Assembly (NCBI GenBank): GCA_002394335.1 | Contig: DGTP01000011.1 | Coordinates: forward strand, 1-39,441 | Length of the DNA: 39,441 nucleotides | DNA from: Bacteroidales bacterium UBA4333 | Lineage (GTDB): Bacteria; Bacteroidota; Bacteroidia; Bacteroidales; Paludibacteraceae | Reading direction: 5' to 3' | Shown: piece after piece, positions 17,001 through 24,618 of the stretch | How the letters are laid out: every line of letters begins with the position of its first letter | Position numbering within the stretch: position 1 is the stretch's first letter | The notes under the pieces: generated by a model | Databases searched by the model: none | Told to the model about the DNA's origin: nothing | Seen by the model: only the letters and a program-made list of their open reading frames with translations | Translations under genes and position numbers: made by a program

Positions 17001-18720
17001 GGCATTCCAGGGTGAGTATCCTATCCGCAAGAATCAGTACTGCCAGGCTGGTACACTCCATTTCAAGACCACTGTTGCCGGTACGATTACTGTTAAGTTC
17101 TCCGATACCGGTTCAAGCGCAAGCGCAACAGCTGTTAAACGCTACTTGGTAGTCAACGGCGAGCAGACTGAGTACTGGACCTCTCGCGAGAATAATGGTG
17201 AGGAACCATACGAGGCTCAACTCAATGTAACTTCGGGTGAGATTGCAGTTCCTGCCGGCGATGTAACGATTACCGGTTCTTCTGCAATCGTTATGTATAA
17301 CGTTACCTTCACTCCGAAAGTAGAAGAGCCGGCTAAGTTCTATATCACCGGTGACTCCGCATTGGTAGTGAATGCCGGTCTGGACAAAGCGAAAGCTTGG
17401 AATCCGGATGCTATCAAGTCCACCGAGACCAGCTATAAGCTGAATCTCGCAGCAGGCGACTACAAACTGAAAGTGGTTGTAGGCGAAGGTGAAGCTGCTC
17501 AATGGCAGGGCTTTGACGCGCTGACGACTACTGCTGAGGGTCTGACGGCTGACGGCGACGGTAACATCTGCTTCACGCTGACCGAGGCAGGCGAAGTAAA
17601 CGTACACTATGACGGCGAGTTCTTCTTCCTGACCGGTAACTTCTATGTTGCTCCGGTAGTGGTTAAGTATTACCTCAAGAACAACTGGGACGGCGGCGAC
17701 TGGACCTGGAAAGAGATGACGGATTTGGGCGATGGTACCTATATGCTATACAACGTAGTAGTAGGTGGCGAAGGCGTTAACCGTAATACCGCAGAGAGTG
17801 ACGAAGGTGCTTCTTGGTTCACTTGGGCAGATATCGAAACATATGATGCTTCGTATGAGCTTGCAACTATTGGTGCTCTGGATACCGTAGTGATTTATTT
17901 CGATCCTGAGGCTGTAAACAGCTTTACGGGTGCAAACGGCATGAGCGCTCAGATCCTTGGCAAGTACGTTCCGGGTGAGACACCGCAACCGGTAGCGCAT
18001 ACCTATACCGTAGCAGGTAACTTAACTGATGCCTTCGGTACGGCTTGGGATCCGGAAAATGCCGCTAACGACATGGTTAAGCAAGAGGATGGTACCTACA
18101 AGTGGGAGAAAGCAGAGCTTGCTTTGGCAGCCGGTACCGTTCAATTCAAGGTTTGTGAGGACCATGCATGGGATGTTGCTTATCCGGCTTCTGACTACCA
18201 GTTGGCTATCGCCGAGGCTGGCGAATACACCATCACGATTACCTTCAACCCGGAGACCAAGGCTGTTAACGCTGTAGCTACCAAGACCGGCGACGCAGTG
18301 GTAACTGTTGACTATTACCTCGTAGGTTCTGTCAAGGGCTGGGAAGCAAAAGCAGAGAACATCTTCACTCTCAACGCAGAGGCTGGCGAAGGCATAGAGG
18401 AGTATGTGATCGAGACCACTCTTGAAGTGGGTGAAGGTCTGAAAGTTCTGAGCTCTACAGGTACTTGGTATCCTGAAGGAATGGGCAACGAGTATGTTGT
18501 TGACCAGAACCATGCAGGCACGACCACCATTTACTTCCGTCCTGCAGGCAATACAGAATGGGCAGCATTCGGCGGCTTTATGTATGTTGTTCCGACCGGA
18601 ACTGTCGGTTTCGACAATACGGCAGTAGATGCAAAGGCTGTTAAGGTATTGCGCGACGGTCAAGTGATCATCATCCGTGGTGAGCACGAGTACACAACGA
18701 TGGGACAGATGATCAAGTAA
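14077..18720 (+). CDS. Secreted multi-module starch-binding protein, 1547 aa
   Basis: The signal peptide is MKKIFSFLAALLFASSMMAA; no catalytic domain is visible. Modules in order: an N-terminal beta domain (about 25-170); a CBM26-like unit (about 185-298, TIYCKAAQDWW, AEWPGVRMTAVEGETDLWKADID, KIIFVR); two related units (about 310-412 and 417-525, each with ITLEL-type edges and YTFTWTYA/YTFVWTFA); two beta-sandwich units (about 535-670 and 675-795); a SusE/F-like unit at about 806-905 (YYLVGSMTEW, WYPEGMENDY, TIYFRPDG) that recurs at about 1411-1510 (YYLVGSVKGW, WYPEGMGNEY, TIYFRPAG); and further units between. The tail is VKVLRDGQVIIIRGEHEYTTMG. Codon use is markedly narrower than in its neighbours (many GCT, GTA, GGT, AAC, ATC), consistent with very high expression. 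A likely surface or secreted scaffold that holds starch near the amylases (inference). Confidence 0.85.
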   Translation: MKKIFSFLAALLFASSMMAADPVVVTSTFTKATVPADSKVTDLEGKVTWSIATEVGAGTPSYTTGKNTQIECLKFGAKAAEYFSKVTLSTNYYEDYNVKSVTLYVLNNGKKTGTLTVKQGETTIGTASKEFGTVWTALTATGVTGNGGTLEVSYEVAQASYWSYIEVEYEAAQGGGEGGETTSNVKTIYCKAAQDWWKTDGAAVGVYAFADGNVKNAEWPGVRMTAVEGETDLWKADIDTAKYEKIIFVRVNGTGDIADWGAKTADLVIPADKDLYTITSTAAVWGDPGVTGTWSVYKAGGDDPVVEEPAVIKMHGNFTGDWANTDAFTLSEDKKTATLKLTLNKGNYEFGMRIGADDNWTSNGVAFTRENKSAAVAAGTGNLTLAADTKGDYTFTWTYATNTLAIDFPEYVETLPEMQIAGAWNVENDAWVKNAMTPAEDKKTASYEVELKAGDYEFKVIKDSKWLTKANEGNAYGLHREWTGVANVKDEATENLKLTADVDGKYTFVWTFANDSLGVVFPEKPAEPAAAVVLPATLDVTNVSFRSEGMPDFVVEEGQDYAGTYFDMGAHDNFNDTLLYAEWNVTIQPIKYNVAVDVYNTNSWSVQLYLLNQAGDTVKDLRYKGSSEQKGQFAIGALDLSDLEAGDYKVRARAATAWSAMKLKDVIFTADYKGVSVELPGTLQPAYAELSSGASVANNAIAFKPSTANNEYATWNVSFAKAGKYNVTIDMTATNGHTYGVALLSADGAEQIGAVAEAQAWDTGVKELGAITVPAAGKYVVKLTNATQWSEAVLNSITFAAAAAEPEYYLVGSMTEWAVVADKAHTFAVNPENDAEYMLNFTLAENDAFKVVKVEGESQTWYPEGMENDYTVDAAHAGEKTIYFRPDGQGGEGWHYGVIYVAANEEPVVVELQAVSEATTWDFSKITANTENALYNKEGIQLTAESTPNKNEEVVYANYSADFMTFAEGFDATTMAFQGEYPIRKNQYCQAGTLHFKTTVAGTITVKFSDTGSSASATAVKRYLVVNGEQTEYWTSRENNGEEPYEAQLNVTSGEIAVPAGDVTITGSSAIVMYNVTFTPKVEEPAKFYITGDSALVVNAGLDKAKAWNPDAIKSTETSYKLNLAAGDYKLKVVVGEGEAAQWQGFDALTTTAEGLTADGDGNICFTLTEAGEVNVHYDGEFFFLTGNFYVAPVVVKYYLKNNWDGGDWTWKEMTDLGDGTYMLYNVVVGGEGVNRNTAESDEGASWFTWADIETYDASYELATIGALDTVVIYFDPEAVNSFTGANGMSAQILGKYVPGETPQPVAHTYTVAGNLTDAFGTAWDPENAANDMVKQEDGTYKWEKAELALAAGTVQFKVCEDHAWDVAYPASDYQLAIAEAGEYTITITFNPETKAVNAVATKTGDAVVTVDYYLVGSVKGWEAKAENIFTLNAEAGEGIEEYVIETTLEVGEGLKVLSSTGTWYPEGMGNEYVVDQNHAGTTTIYFRPAGNTEWAAFGGFMYVVPTGTVGFDNTAVDAKAVKVLRDGQVIIIRGEHEYTTMGQMIK

Positions 18721-18744
18721 TCATAGTTCTATCCGATAGAAGGG

Positions 18745-18776
18745 CGGGCAGTTGTAAAAAACTGCCCGTTTTTTTT
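18745..18776 (+). terminator. Terminator of the amylase operon
   Basis: A perfect 9-bp stem (CGGGCAGTT / AACTGCCCG) with a 6-nt loop is followed by eight T, 24 nt after the last stop. It is the only strong terminator between 7772 and here, supporting a five-gene transcript. Confidence 0.93.
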
Positions 18777-18796
18777 GTATAAAAAGCAGTAAAAAC

Positions 18797-18827
18797 TTGT
18801 GTATGTCAAAAAAAAGCAGTATATTTG
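18797..18827 (+). promoter_or_regulatory. Promoter of the fourth amylase gene
   Basis: TTG (18797-18799), a 20-nt spacer and TATATTTG (18820-18827). The spacer TGTATGTCAAAAAAAAGCAG differs from that of the 7772 promoter at only two positions, beyond the usual conservation of the boxes. A shared regulator site is plausible. Confidence 0.8.
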
Positions 18828-18864
18828 CAGTCCCAAAAGAACTAAACGGTTAAAATCTACGTAT

Positions 18865-21252
18865 ATGAAAAAACTATTCACTTTTATCCTTTCTCTGGTG
18901 ACGCTCGGCGTCATGGCGCAGGTGACGACTTCTCCTGCAGTGATCGAACCCGGCTATACAGGTAAAATCACCATTACCTTTGATCCAAAAGGCGGTAATG
19001 GCGGGATGGCTTCGGCAACCAAGTGCTATGCGCACACGGGTTACTGTACCAAGACTCAGAACTGGCTCGGTGTGAAAGCGACATGGCGGTCGGCTTCCGC
19101 TCCGCAGTTGACCAAGACGGATGACGGCAAATGGGAGTTGGAGATAGATAATATGTACACCTATTATAATATCCCTGCAGGAACGGAGGTGTATGCATTG
19201 GCGTTTGTGTTCAACGACGGTCCAAGCGGTTCGAAGGAAGGCAAGACTGCGTCCAACGGAGATATTTTTGTTGTGTTGGGCGAAGAGAACTCCGGTTCCG
19301 ATATATGGGAGGCAGTAAAAGACGTGGAGTCTGTTACGGGTAGCCGTCCGTCGGGTGTGGATCAGGGTATCTACTACGGAGCGGACGGCAAGTCGGTGAC
19401 GCTGTGTACGTATGCGGCGAGCAAGACCGCTCCTGCAAACCGTGTGTTCCTGATCGGCGACATGACGGACTGGAAGCTGAATGCGGCTTACCAGATGAAG
19501 CGTGACGGTAACTATTTCTGGATTACGCTGAATGATCTGGAGCCGGGTAAGGAGTACAGGCTTCAGTACGCGGTAGAGCGTGCTGACGGCGTACGGAAGC
19601 AGATCTCGGATCTGTATTCGGAGAAAGTAATCCACCCGGATGACCAGTGGGAGCCGAGGAGTGCCGACCCGACGCTGATCCAGTATCCGCTGAAGGGTGC
19701 CGACGGCGGTTATGTGACCGTCATCCAGCCTTCGAAGCCGGCTTATCCGTGGTCTGAGGCTACGCTTAATTTCAAGCGTCCGGACAAGAACAACCTTGTG
19801 ATTTATGAGTTGTGGGTGTATGACTATACCACCAAACGTACCATCGAAGGCGTGCGTGCAAGACTGGACTATTTGCAGCAGTTAGGTGTGAATGCCATCG
19901 AGCTTATGCCAATCTGCGAGTTCGACGGCAACTACAACTGGGGCTATTCGCCGAACCACTATTTTGCGCCGGACAGAGCCTATGGTTCGGAGAATGATAT
20001 CAAGCGTTTCATCGACGAGTGCCACCAACGCGGCATTGCCGTGATCCTTGACATGGTGTTCAACCATGCAACGGGTCTGAACCCGATGAACAAACTCTAT
20101 CCTTACGGAACAGACCTGGCAAGCAACCCCTGGTTCAACGTGACGGCTCCGCACAGCGACAATGTGTACGAGGACTGGAACCATGACTTCGAACCGGCAC
20201 AGAAGATGTTCAAGCGCGCCATACAATACTGGCTCAAAGAGTACAAGGTGGACGGTTTCCGTTTTGACCTGAGTCACGGTTTCTGCGGAAAGACCAAGAA
20301 CTCTGTAGTGCACCTGAAGGACTACTACAACAACGGTCTGAAAGCCGTTTCACCGACAGCCTACATGATCTGCGAGCACTGGGGCGACCAGATGGGAAGT
20401 GAGCGTCCGCAGCTGATCAGCGAAGGCATGCTCTGCTGGAACAACACCAACAATGCCTATATGCAGACAGCAATGGGCTGGCTCAAAGAGGGCGACAGTT
20501 TCGTTTCCGCCAATCAGGACGGCTATATATCCTACTGCGAGAGCCACGACGAGGAGCGGATGCAATACAAATGCAAGATGTACGGCAACGGTGCTATCAA
20601 AACAGACCCTGCTACGCGTCTTGCGCGAGTGCCGGAAAATGTGGCGATGAATGTACTGTTGAACGGTTCGCACATGATCTGGCAGTTCGAGGAGATCGGT
20701 TACGACTTCTCCATCAACAGCGACGATACCCATCCGAACGGTTCCAACAGTGACTATCGCTGCAACAAGAAGCCCCGTCCCGAATCCGCCGGCTATTTCA
20801 AGGATGCCAACCGTATAGCCGCTTATACGAAGTGTGCACAGGCAATACAGTTGCGTACGCGTATCATGCCGGAGGTTTTTGCCGGTAATCCGACAGCCGT
20901 ATCGCTCAATTCCGGCGCCAAAGTGCGTTATGTACAGTGGGGAAGCGATGTGTATGTAGTGGCTAATTTTGACGTAGAGGCACAGAGTGCCACCCTGCCT
21001 TCGGGTACGTGGTACGACTACTATAACGGCGGAACGGCGTCCGGCACTGTGTCGCTGCAAGCAGGCGAGCTGAAGATCTTCACCGGCCGCCAAGTGGCAC
21101 TTCCTACTATCAATACCGATATAGAGAATATGCAGGCTGTCGAGTATGTGGAGACCGTGAAGAATCCGAGCCGGAAGGTGCTGCGCGACGGTCAGATCTA
21201 TATCCTCCGGGGCGATGCGGTCTATACCATCACCGGGGTTAGGGTAGAGTGA
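18865..21252 (+). CDS. Secreted GH13 enzyme with N-terminal glucan-binding domains (amylase/pullulanase-like)
   Basis: 795 residues; ATG 18865 starts the signal peptide (MKKLFTFILSLVTLGVMAQ). Residues about 25-150 are a beta-rich domain (ITITFDPKGG, CYAHTGYCT, WLGVKATW). Residues about 175-290 resemble CBM48 (ANRVFLIGDMTDWKLNAAYQM, GKEYRLQYAV). The GH13 barrel has NWGYSPNHYFAPDRAYG (358-374), region I LDMVFNH (395-401), II VDGFRFD with nucleophile D468, III MICEHWG with E504 and IV CESHDEER with H561 and D562. It is of a different GH13 type from the operon amylases, with CBM48 suggesting activity at or near alpha-1,6 branches or on short dextrins. The exact specificity cannot be called. The tail is KVLRDGQIYILRGDAVYTITG. 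Monocistronic, with its own promoter and terminator. Confidence 0.92.
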   Translation: MKKLFTFILSLVTLGVMAQVTTSPAVIEPGYTGKITITFDPKGGNGGMASATKCYAHTGYCTKTQNWLGVKATWRSASAPQLTKTDDGKWELEIDNMYTYYNIPAGTEVYALAFVFNDGPSGSKEGKTASNGDIFVVLGEENSGSDIWEAVKDVESVTGSRPSGVDQGIYYGADGKSVTLCTYAASKTAPANRVFLIGDMTDWKLNAAYQMKRDGNYFWITLNDLEPGKEYRLQYAVERADGVRKQISDLYSEKVIHPDDQWEPRSADPTLIQYPLKGADGGYVTVIQPSKPAYPWSEATLNFKRPDKNNLVIYELWVYDYTTKRTIEGVRARLDYLQQLGVNAIELMPICEFDGNYNWGYSPNHYFAPDRAYGSENDIKRFIDECHQRGIAVILDMVFNHATGLNPMNKLYPYGTDLASNPWFNVTAPHSDNVYEDWNHDFEPAQKMFKRAIQYWLKEYKVDGFRFDLSHGFCGKTKNSVVHLKDYYNNGLKAVSPTAYMICEHWGDQMGSERPQLISEGMLCWNNTNNAYMQTAMGWLKEGDSFVSANQDGYISYCESHDEERMQYKCKMYGNGAIKTDPATRLARVPENVAMNVLLNGSHMIWQFEEIGYDFSINSDDTHPNGSNSDYRCNKKPRPESAGYFKDANRIAAYTKCAQAIQLRTRIMPEVFAGNPTAVSLNSGAKVRYVQWGSDVYVVANFDVEAQSATLPSGTWYDYYNGGTASGTVSLQAGELKIFTGRQVALPTINTDIENMQAVEYVETVKNPSRKVLRDGQIYILRGDAVYTITGVRVE

Positions 21253-21272
21253 GGTTACGTTGACGTCATACA

Positions 21273-21316
21273 GAGCATACGATGAGCATACGATGAGCAT
21301 ACGATGAGCATTCGAT
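21273..21316. repeat. Four 11-bp tandem repeats
   Basis: GAGCATACGAT is repeated at 21273, 21284, 21295 and 21306; the last copy has one A to T change. It lies between the gene stop and the terminator. The similar ATAC-rich duplication at 6131 may be related. Confidence 0.8.
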
Positions 21317-21335
21317 CGGATATGCCGAAAATAAG

Positions 21336-21369
21336 GAACCGCTCCTGTTATGGGAGCGGTTCTCTTTTT
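21336..21369 (+). terminator. Terminator of the fourth amylase gene
   Basis: A perfect 10-bp stem (GAACCGCTCC / GGAGCGGTTC) with a 7-nt loop is followed by a T-rich tract. Confidence 0.9.
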
Positions 21370-21379
21370 GGGGTCGGGA

Positions 21380-21476
21380 GGACAGGAAATTCCGGAAAGT
21401 CCTGAAGATCCTGAAAGTCCGGAAGGGAAGGAAAGTCAGGAAAGACCGAAAGAATAGAAAGACCTGAAAGTCCGGG
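21380..21476. repeat. Degenerate GGAAAGTCC-type purine-rich repeat
   Basis: About ten imperfect 9-10 bp units of the GGAAAGTCCTGAA type fill the gap between the amylase terminator and the glyS stop. Minus-strand frames give a Pro-Asp-Phe-rich peptide that is a repeat artefact. Confidence 0.6.
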
Positions 21477-21480
21477 CGGG

Positions 21481-23055
21481 TTATTCCATGGAGTCTTCCA
21501 TGGAGTCGCCGACGATCTTGCGGTAGAGCTCCTTGGGGTCAGTAGCCTTGCGGATGATCTCGTGCAAGTCCTCAATCCTGACACGGTCCTGAGTCATGGA
21601 ATCGCGGTGGCGGATGGTGACACAGCCGTCATTGAGCGTGTCGTGATCGACGGTAATACAGAACGGCGTGCCGACTGCATCCTGACGGCGGTAACGCTTA
21701 CCGATAGAGTCTTTCTCGTCATAAGCGACCTTGAAATCAAACTTGAGTTCGTTCATGATCTCGCGCGCTTTCTCAGGCAGTCCGTCTTTCTTGACAAGCG
21801 GCATGATACAAGCCTTGACAGGAGCGAGTACCGGCGGCAAGTGGAGTACGACACGGGTGTCGCCGCCCTCTAACTGCTGCTCCTCGTAGGACGAGCACAT
21901 GACGGAGAGGAACATACGGTCCACACCGATAGAGGTCTCAATGACGTACGGGGTGTAGGACCGGTTGAGTTCGGGGTCGAAGTACTCGATCTTCTTGCCG
22001 GAGTATTTGGCGTGCTGCGAGAGGTCGAAGTTCGTACGGCTGTGGATACCCTCCACCTCTTTGAAACCGAAGGGCATGAGGAACTCGATGTCGGTAGCGG
22101 CATTGGCGTAGTGCGCCAGTTTTTCGTGGTCGTGGAAACGGTATTTCTCGTCGCCGAGTCCGAGTGCTTTGTGCCATTTGAGACGGAACTGCTTCCAGTG
22201 CTCAAACCATTTGAGTTCCTCACCCGGACGTACGAAGAACTGCATCTCCATCTGCTCGAACTCGCGCATACGGAAGACGAACTGCCGTGCCACGATCTCG
22301 TTGCGGAAGGCTTTACCGATCTGCGCAATACCGAAGGGCACTTTCATGCGTCCTGTCTTCTGTACATTGAGGAAGTTGACGAAGATACCCTGTGCGGTCT
22401 CCGGACGGAGGTAGATTTTCATAGCGCCGTCGGCGGTAGAACCCATCTCGGTGGAGAACATGAGGTTGAACTGGCGTACATCGGTCCAGTTGCGTGTGCC
22501 GGAGATAGGGCAAACAATCTCTTCATCGAGGATGATCTGCTTGAGTTCGTCAAGGTTGTTGTCGTTCATCGCCTTGGCAAAACGCTCGTGGAGCGCTTCG
22601 CGTTTGACGATGTGACCGTGCACGCGTTCGTTGGTCTGTTTGAAGAGTTCCTCGTCGAAAGAGTCACCGAAACGCTTGCGGGCTTTCTCGACCTCTTTGG
22701 CGATCTTCTCGTCGTATTTGGCGATCTGGTCCTCGATGAGGACATCTGCGCGGTAACGCTTTTTGGAATCGCGGTTGTCAATCAGCGGGTCGTTGAAGGC
22801 GTCCACGTGTCCTGAAGCTTTCCAAGTGGTGGGGTGCATGAAGATAGCGGCGTCGATACCCACGATATTCTCGTGCAGAAGCGTCATGGAATCCCACCAA
22901 TAACGCTTGATATTATTTTTCAGTTCTACGCCGTTCTGACCGTAGTCATACACAGCTCCCAGACCGTCATAGATTTCGCTGGACGGGAATACAAAGCCGT
23001 ATTCCTTGCAGTGAGCGACGATTTTCTTGAATGTTTCTTCTTGTGTTTGTGCCAT
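21481..23055 (-). CDS. glyS: Glycine--tRNA ligase (single-chain, dimeric type)
   Basis: Class II glycyl-tRNA synthetase that charges tRNA-Gly; 524 residues. It is the alpha2 type used by Bacteroidetes, archaea and eukaryotes rather than the alpha2beta2 E. coli type. The N-terminus has SSEIYDGLGAVYDYGQNGVELKNNI, and class II motif 2 is AFRNEIVARQFVFRMREFEQMEMQFF. The anticodon-binding C-terminal domain includes LPPVLAPVKACIMPLVKKDGL and motif-3-like IGVDRMFLSVM. ATG at 23055 lies about 45 nt below a canonical minus-strand promoter. The last residues, DSMEDSME, are a short 12-bp tandem duplication (ATGGAGTCTTCC-like). Divergent from murC with interleaved promoters. Confidence 0.97.
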   Translation of the reverse strand: MAQTQEETFKKIVAHCKEYGFVFPSSEIYDGLGAVYDYGQNGVELKNNIKRYWWDSMTLLHENIVGIDAAIFMHPTTWKASGHVDAFNDPLIDNRDSKKRYRADVLIEDQIAKYDEKIAKEVEKARKRFGDSFDEELFKQTNERVHGHIVKREALHERFAKAMNDNNLDELKQIILDEEIVCPISGTRNWTDVRQFNLMFSTEMGSTADGAMKIYLRPETAQGIFVNFLNVQKTGRMKVPFGIAQIGKAFRNEIVARQFVFRMREFEQMEMQFFVRPGEELKWFEHWKQFRLKWHKALGLGDEKYRFHDHEKLAHYANAATDIEFLMPFGFKEVEGIHSRTNFDLSQHAKYSGKKIEYFDPELNRSYTPYVIETSIGVDRMFLSVMCSSYEEQQLEGGDTRVVLHLPPVLAPVKACIMPLVKKDGLPEKAREIMNELKFDFKVAYDEKDSIGKRYRRQDAVGTPFCITVDHDTLNDGCVTIRHRDSMTQDRVRIEDLHEIIRKATDPKELYRKIVGDSMEDSME

Positions 23056-23105
23056 AATATATTTTTTATTCTGTTACAAAATAGTCTTTTTGCGTAAATC
23101 GGCTA

Positions 23106-23137
23106 CAAAATTACACTTTTTTTTGTAATTGTGCAAA
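23106..23137 (-). promoter_or_regulatory. Promoter of glyS
   Basis: On the minus strand, TTTG (23134-23137), 20 nt, then TAATTTTG (23106-23113). Its elements interleave with the opposite-facing murC promoter. Confidence 0.82.
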
Positions 23138-23153
23138 TTTTTTCGTATCTTTG
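23122..23153 (+). promoter_or_regulatory. Promoter of murC-ftsQAZ
   Basis: TTTG (23122-23125), a 20-nt spacer and TATCTTTG (23146-23153). The -33 box falls inside the glyS spacer and vice versa, so RNA polymerase cannot occupy both at once. Confidence 0.82.
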
Positions 23154-23204
23154 CGCACTTTTTTAGTTTGTTGACAGTATAAGTCGAAAAAACCAAACAT
23201 CAAG

Positions 23205-24614
23205 ATGTTAAAAACAAGCGATATACAATCATTTTTCTTTTTAGGCATAGGCGGCATAGGGATGAGCGCTCTTGCCCGCTATTTCCATACGCGCGGGTAT
23301 CGTGTGTACGGATACGACCGGACTCCTTCCCCGCTGACAGACCAGTTGGTGAAGGAGGGGATGGTGATTACTTTTGAGGATTGTGTTCCGTCGATAGATC
23401 AGATGCACCTCCACAAGCGGCAGACTCTGGTCGTGCGGACGCCTGCCGTTCCTGAAGACAGTGCTATCTATACGTATCTTCGGGATGAGGGTTTTGATAT
23501 CCGCAAGCGTTCGGAGGTGCTGGGACTGGTGACCCGAACGATGCAGGCTCTGTGCGTAGCAGGCACACACGGCAAGACCACCACTTCGACGATATTAGCG
23601 CATCTGCTCTATCAGTCGGAGGTGGGGTGCAATGCTTTTCTGGGCGGCGTGTCGAATAACTACGGCACCAATCTGTTGTTGCAGGACAGTTCATATGTGG
23701 TGGTAGAGGCAGACGAGTACGACCGCTCGTTCCACCGGCTGACACCTTATATGTCGATTGTGACATCGGTAGATCCCGATCATCTGGATATATACGGTAC
23801 GGCGGAGGCTTACCGTGAGGCGTTTGAGTACTATACATCGCTGATCACGGGTGCGCTGATCATGAAGAAAGGCATTGCTCTGACACCTCAACTGAAGAAA
23901 GGCGTGAAATGCTATACCTACGGTGTGGTGGAGGCAGGTTCTGCAGGCAAGGGAGGGCTCCCGGATTTCTATGCGGACAATATCCGTGTGAAAGACGGGA
24001 ATATCTATTTTGATTTTCATGCGATGAAGGAGACCGTTGCCGATTTGCGTCTGGGTGTGCCTGTGTGGGTGAACATAGAGAACAGCGTAGCGGCGATGGC
24101 GGCTGCATGGCTTGTCGGAATCAAGCCTCACGAGTTACGGTCGGGTCTGTCATCGTTTTCGGGTGTGTACCGCCGCTTCAATGTGCATGTGCGTACCTCC
24201 CGCGTAGCGTTCGTGGACGACTATGCACACCATCCGCAGGAGTTGAAGGCTTCGGTAGAGTCTATCCGAAGGCTGTTCCCTGAGCGGCATACGATAGCTA
24301 TCTTCCAGCCCCATCTGTTTACCAGGACACGTGATTTCATGGAGGATTTCGCGTCTGTTCTGTCCCAGATGGACGAGGTAATACTACTGCCGATTTATCC
24401 GGCGCGCGAGTTGCCGATTGAGGGAGTCACTTCCGATGCACTGTTAGAGAAGATCACCAGTCCGTACAAGTCGCTGGTGGAGAAACCGCAGTTGTGCGAA
24501 GCGGTTGTGGCGCGTGTGAAAGAGATAGACAAGCCGGTGGCGGTAATGTCGCTGGGAGCAGGGGACATAGACCGTCTCGTGCCGGATCTTGCCAAAGCAT
24601 TGAAAAAACTATAG
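23205..24614 (+). CDS. murC: UDP-N-acetylmuramate--L-alanine ligase
   Basis: Cytoplasmic ATP-dependent ligase that adds L-Ala to UDP-MurNAc, the first peptide-stem step of peptidoglycan synthesis. 469 residues, normal for MurC. The N-terminal Rossmann motif is FFLGIGGIGMSALARYF (11-27), the ATP P-loop is AGTHGKTTT (119-127), EADEYDRSF marks the Mur ligase centre, and the C-terminal domain carries DDYAHHPQEL and FQPHLFTRT. First gene of the dcw-type cluster remnant murC-ftsQ-ftsA-ftsZ, with only 4 nt to ftsQ. Confidence 0.97.
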   Translation: MLKTSDIQSFFFLGIGGIGMSALARYFHTRGYRVYGYDRTPSPLTDQLVKEGMVITFEDCVPSIDQMHLHKRQTLVVRTPAVPEDSAIYTYLRDEGFDIRKRSEVLGLVTRTMQALCVAGTHGKTTTSTILAHLLYQSEVGCNAFLGGVSNNYGTNLLLQDSSYVVVEADEYDRSFHRLTPYMSIVTSVDPDHLDIYGTAEAYREAFEYYTSLITGALIMKKGIALTPQLKKGVKCYTYGVVEAGSAGKGGLPDFYADNIRVKDGNIYFDFHAMKETVADLRLGVPVWVNIENSVAAMAAAWLVGIKPHELRSGLSSFSGVYRRFNVHVRTSRVAFVDDYAHHPQELKASVESIRRLFPERHTIAIFQPHLFTRTRDFMEDFASVLSQMDEVILLPIYPARELPIEGVTSDALLEKITSPYKSLVEKPQLCEAVVARVKEIDKPVAVMSLGAGDIDRLVPDLAKALKKL

Positions 24615-24618
24615 TCCT

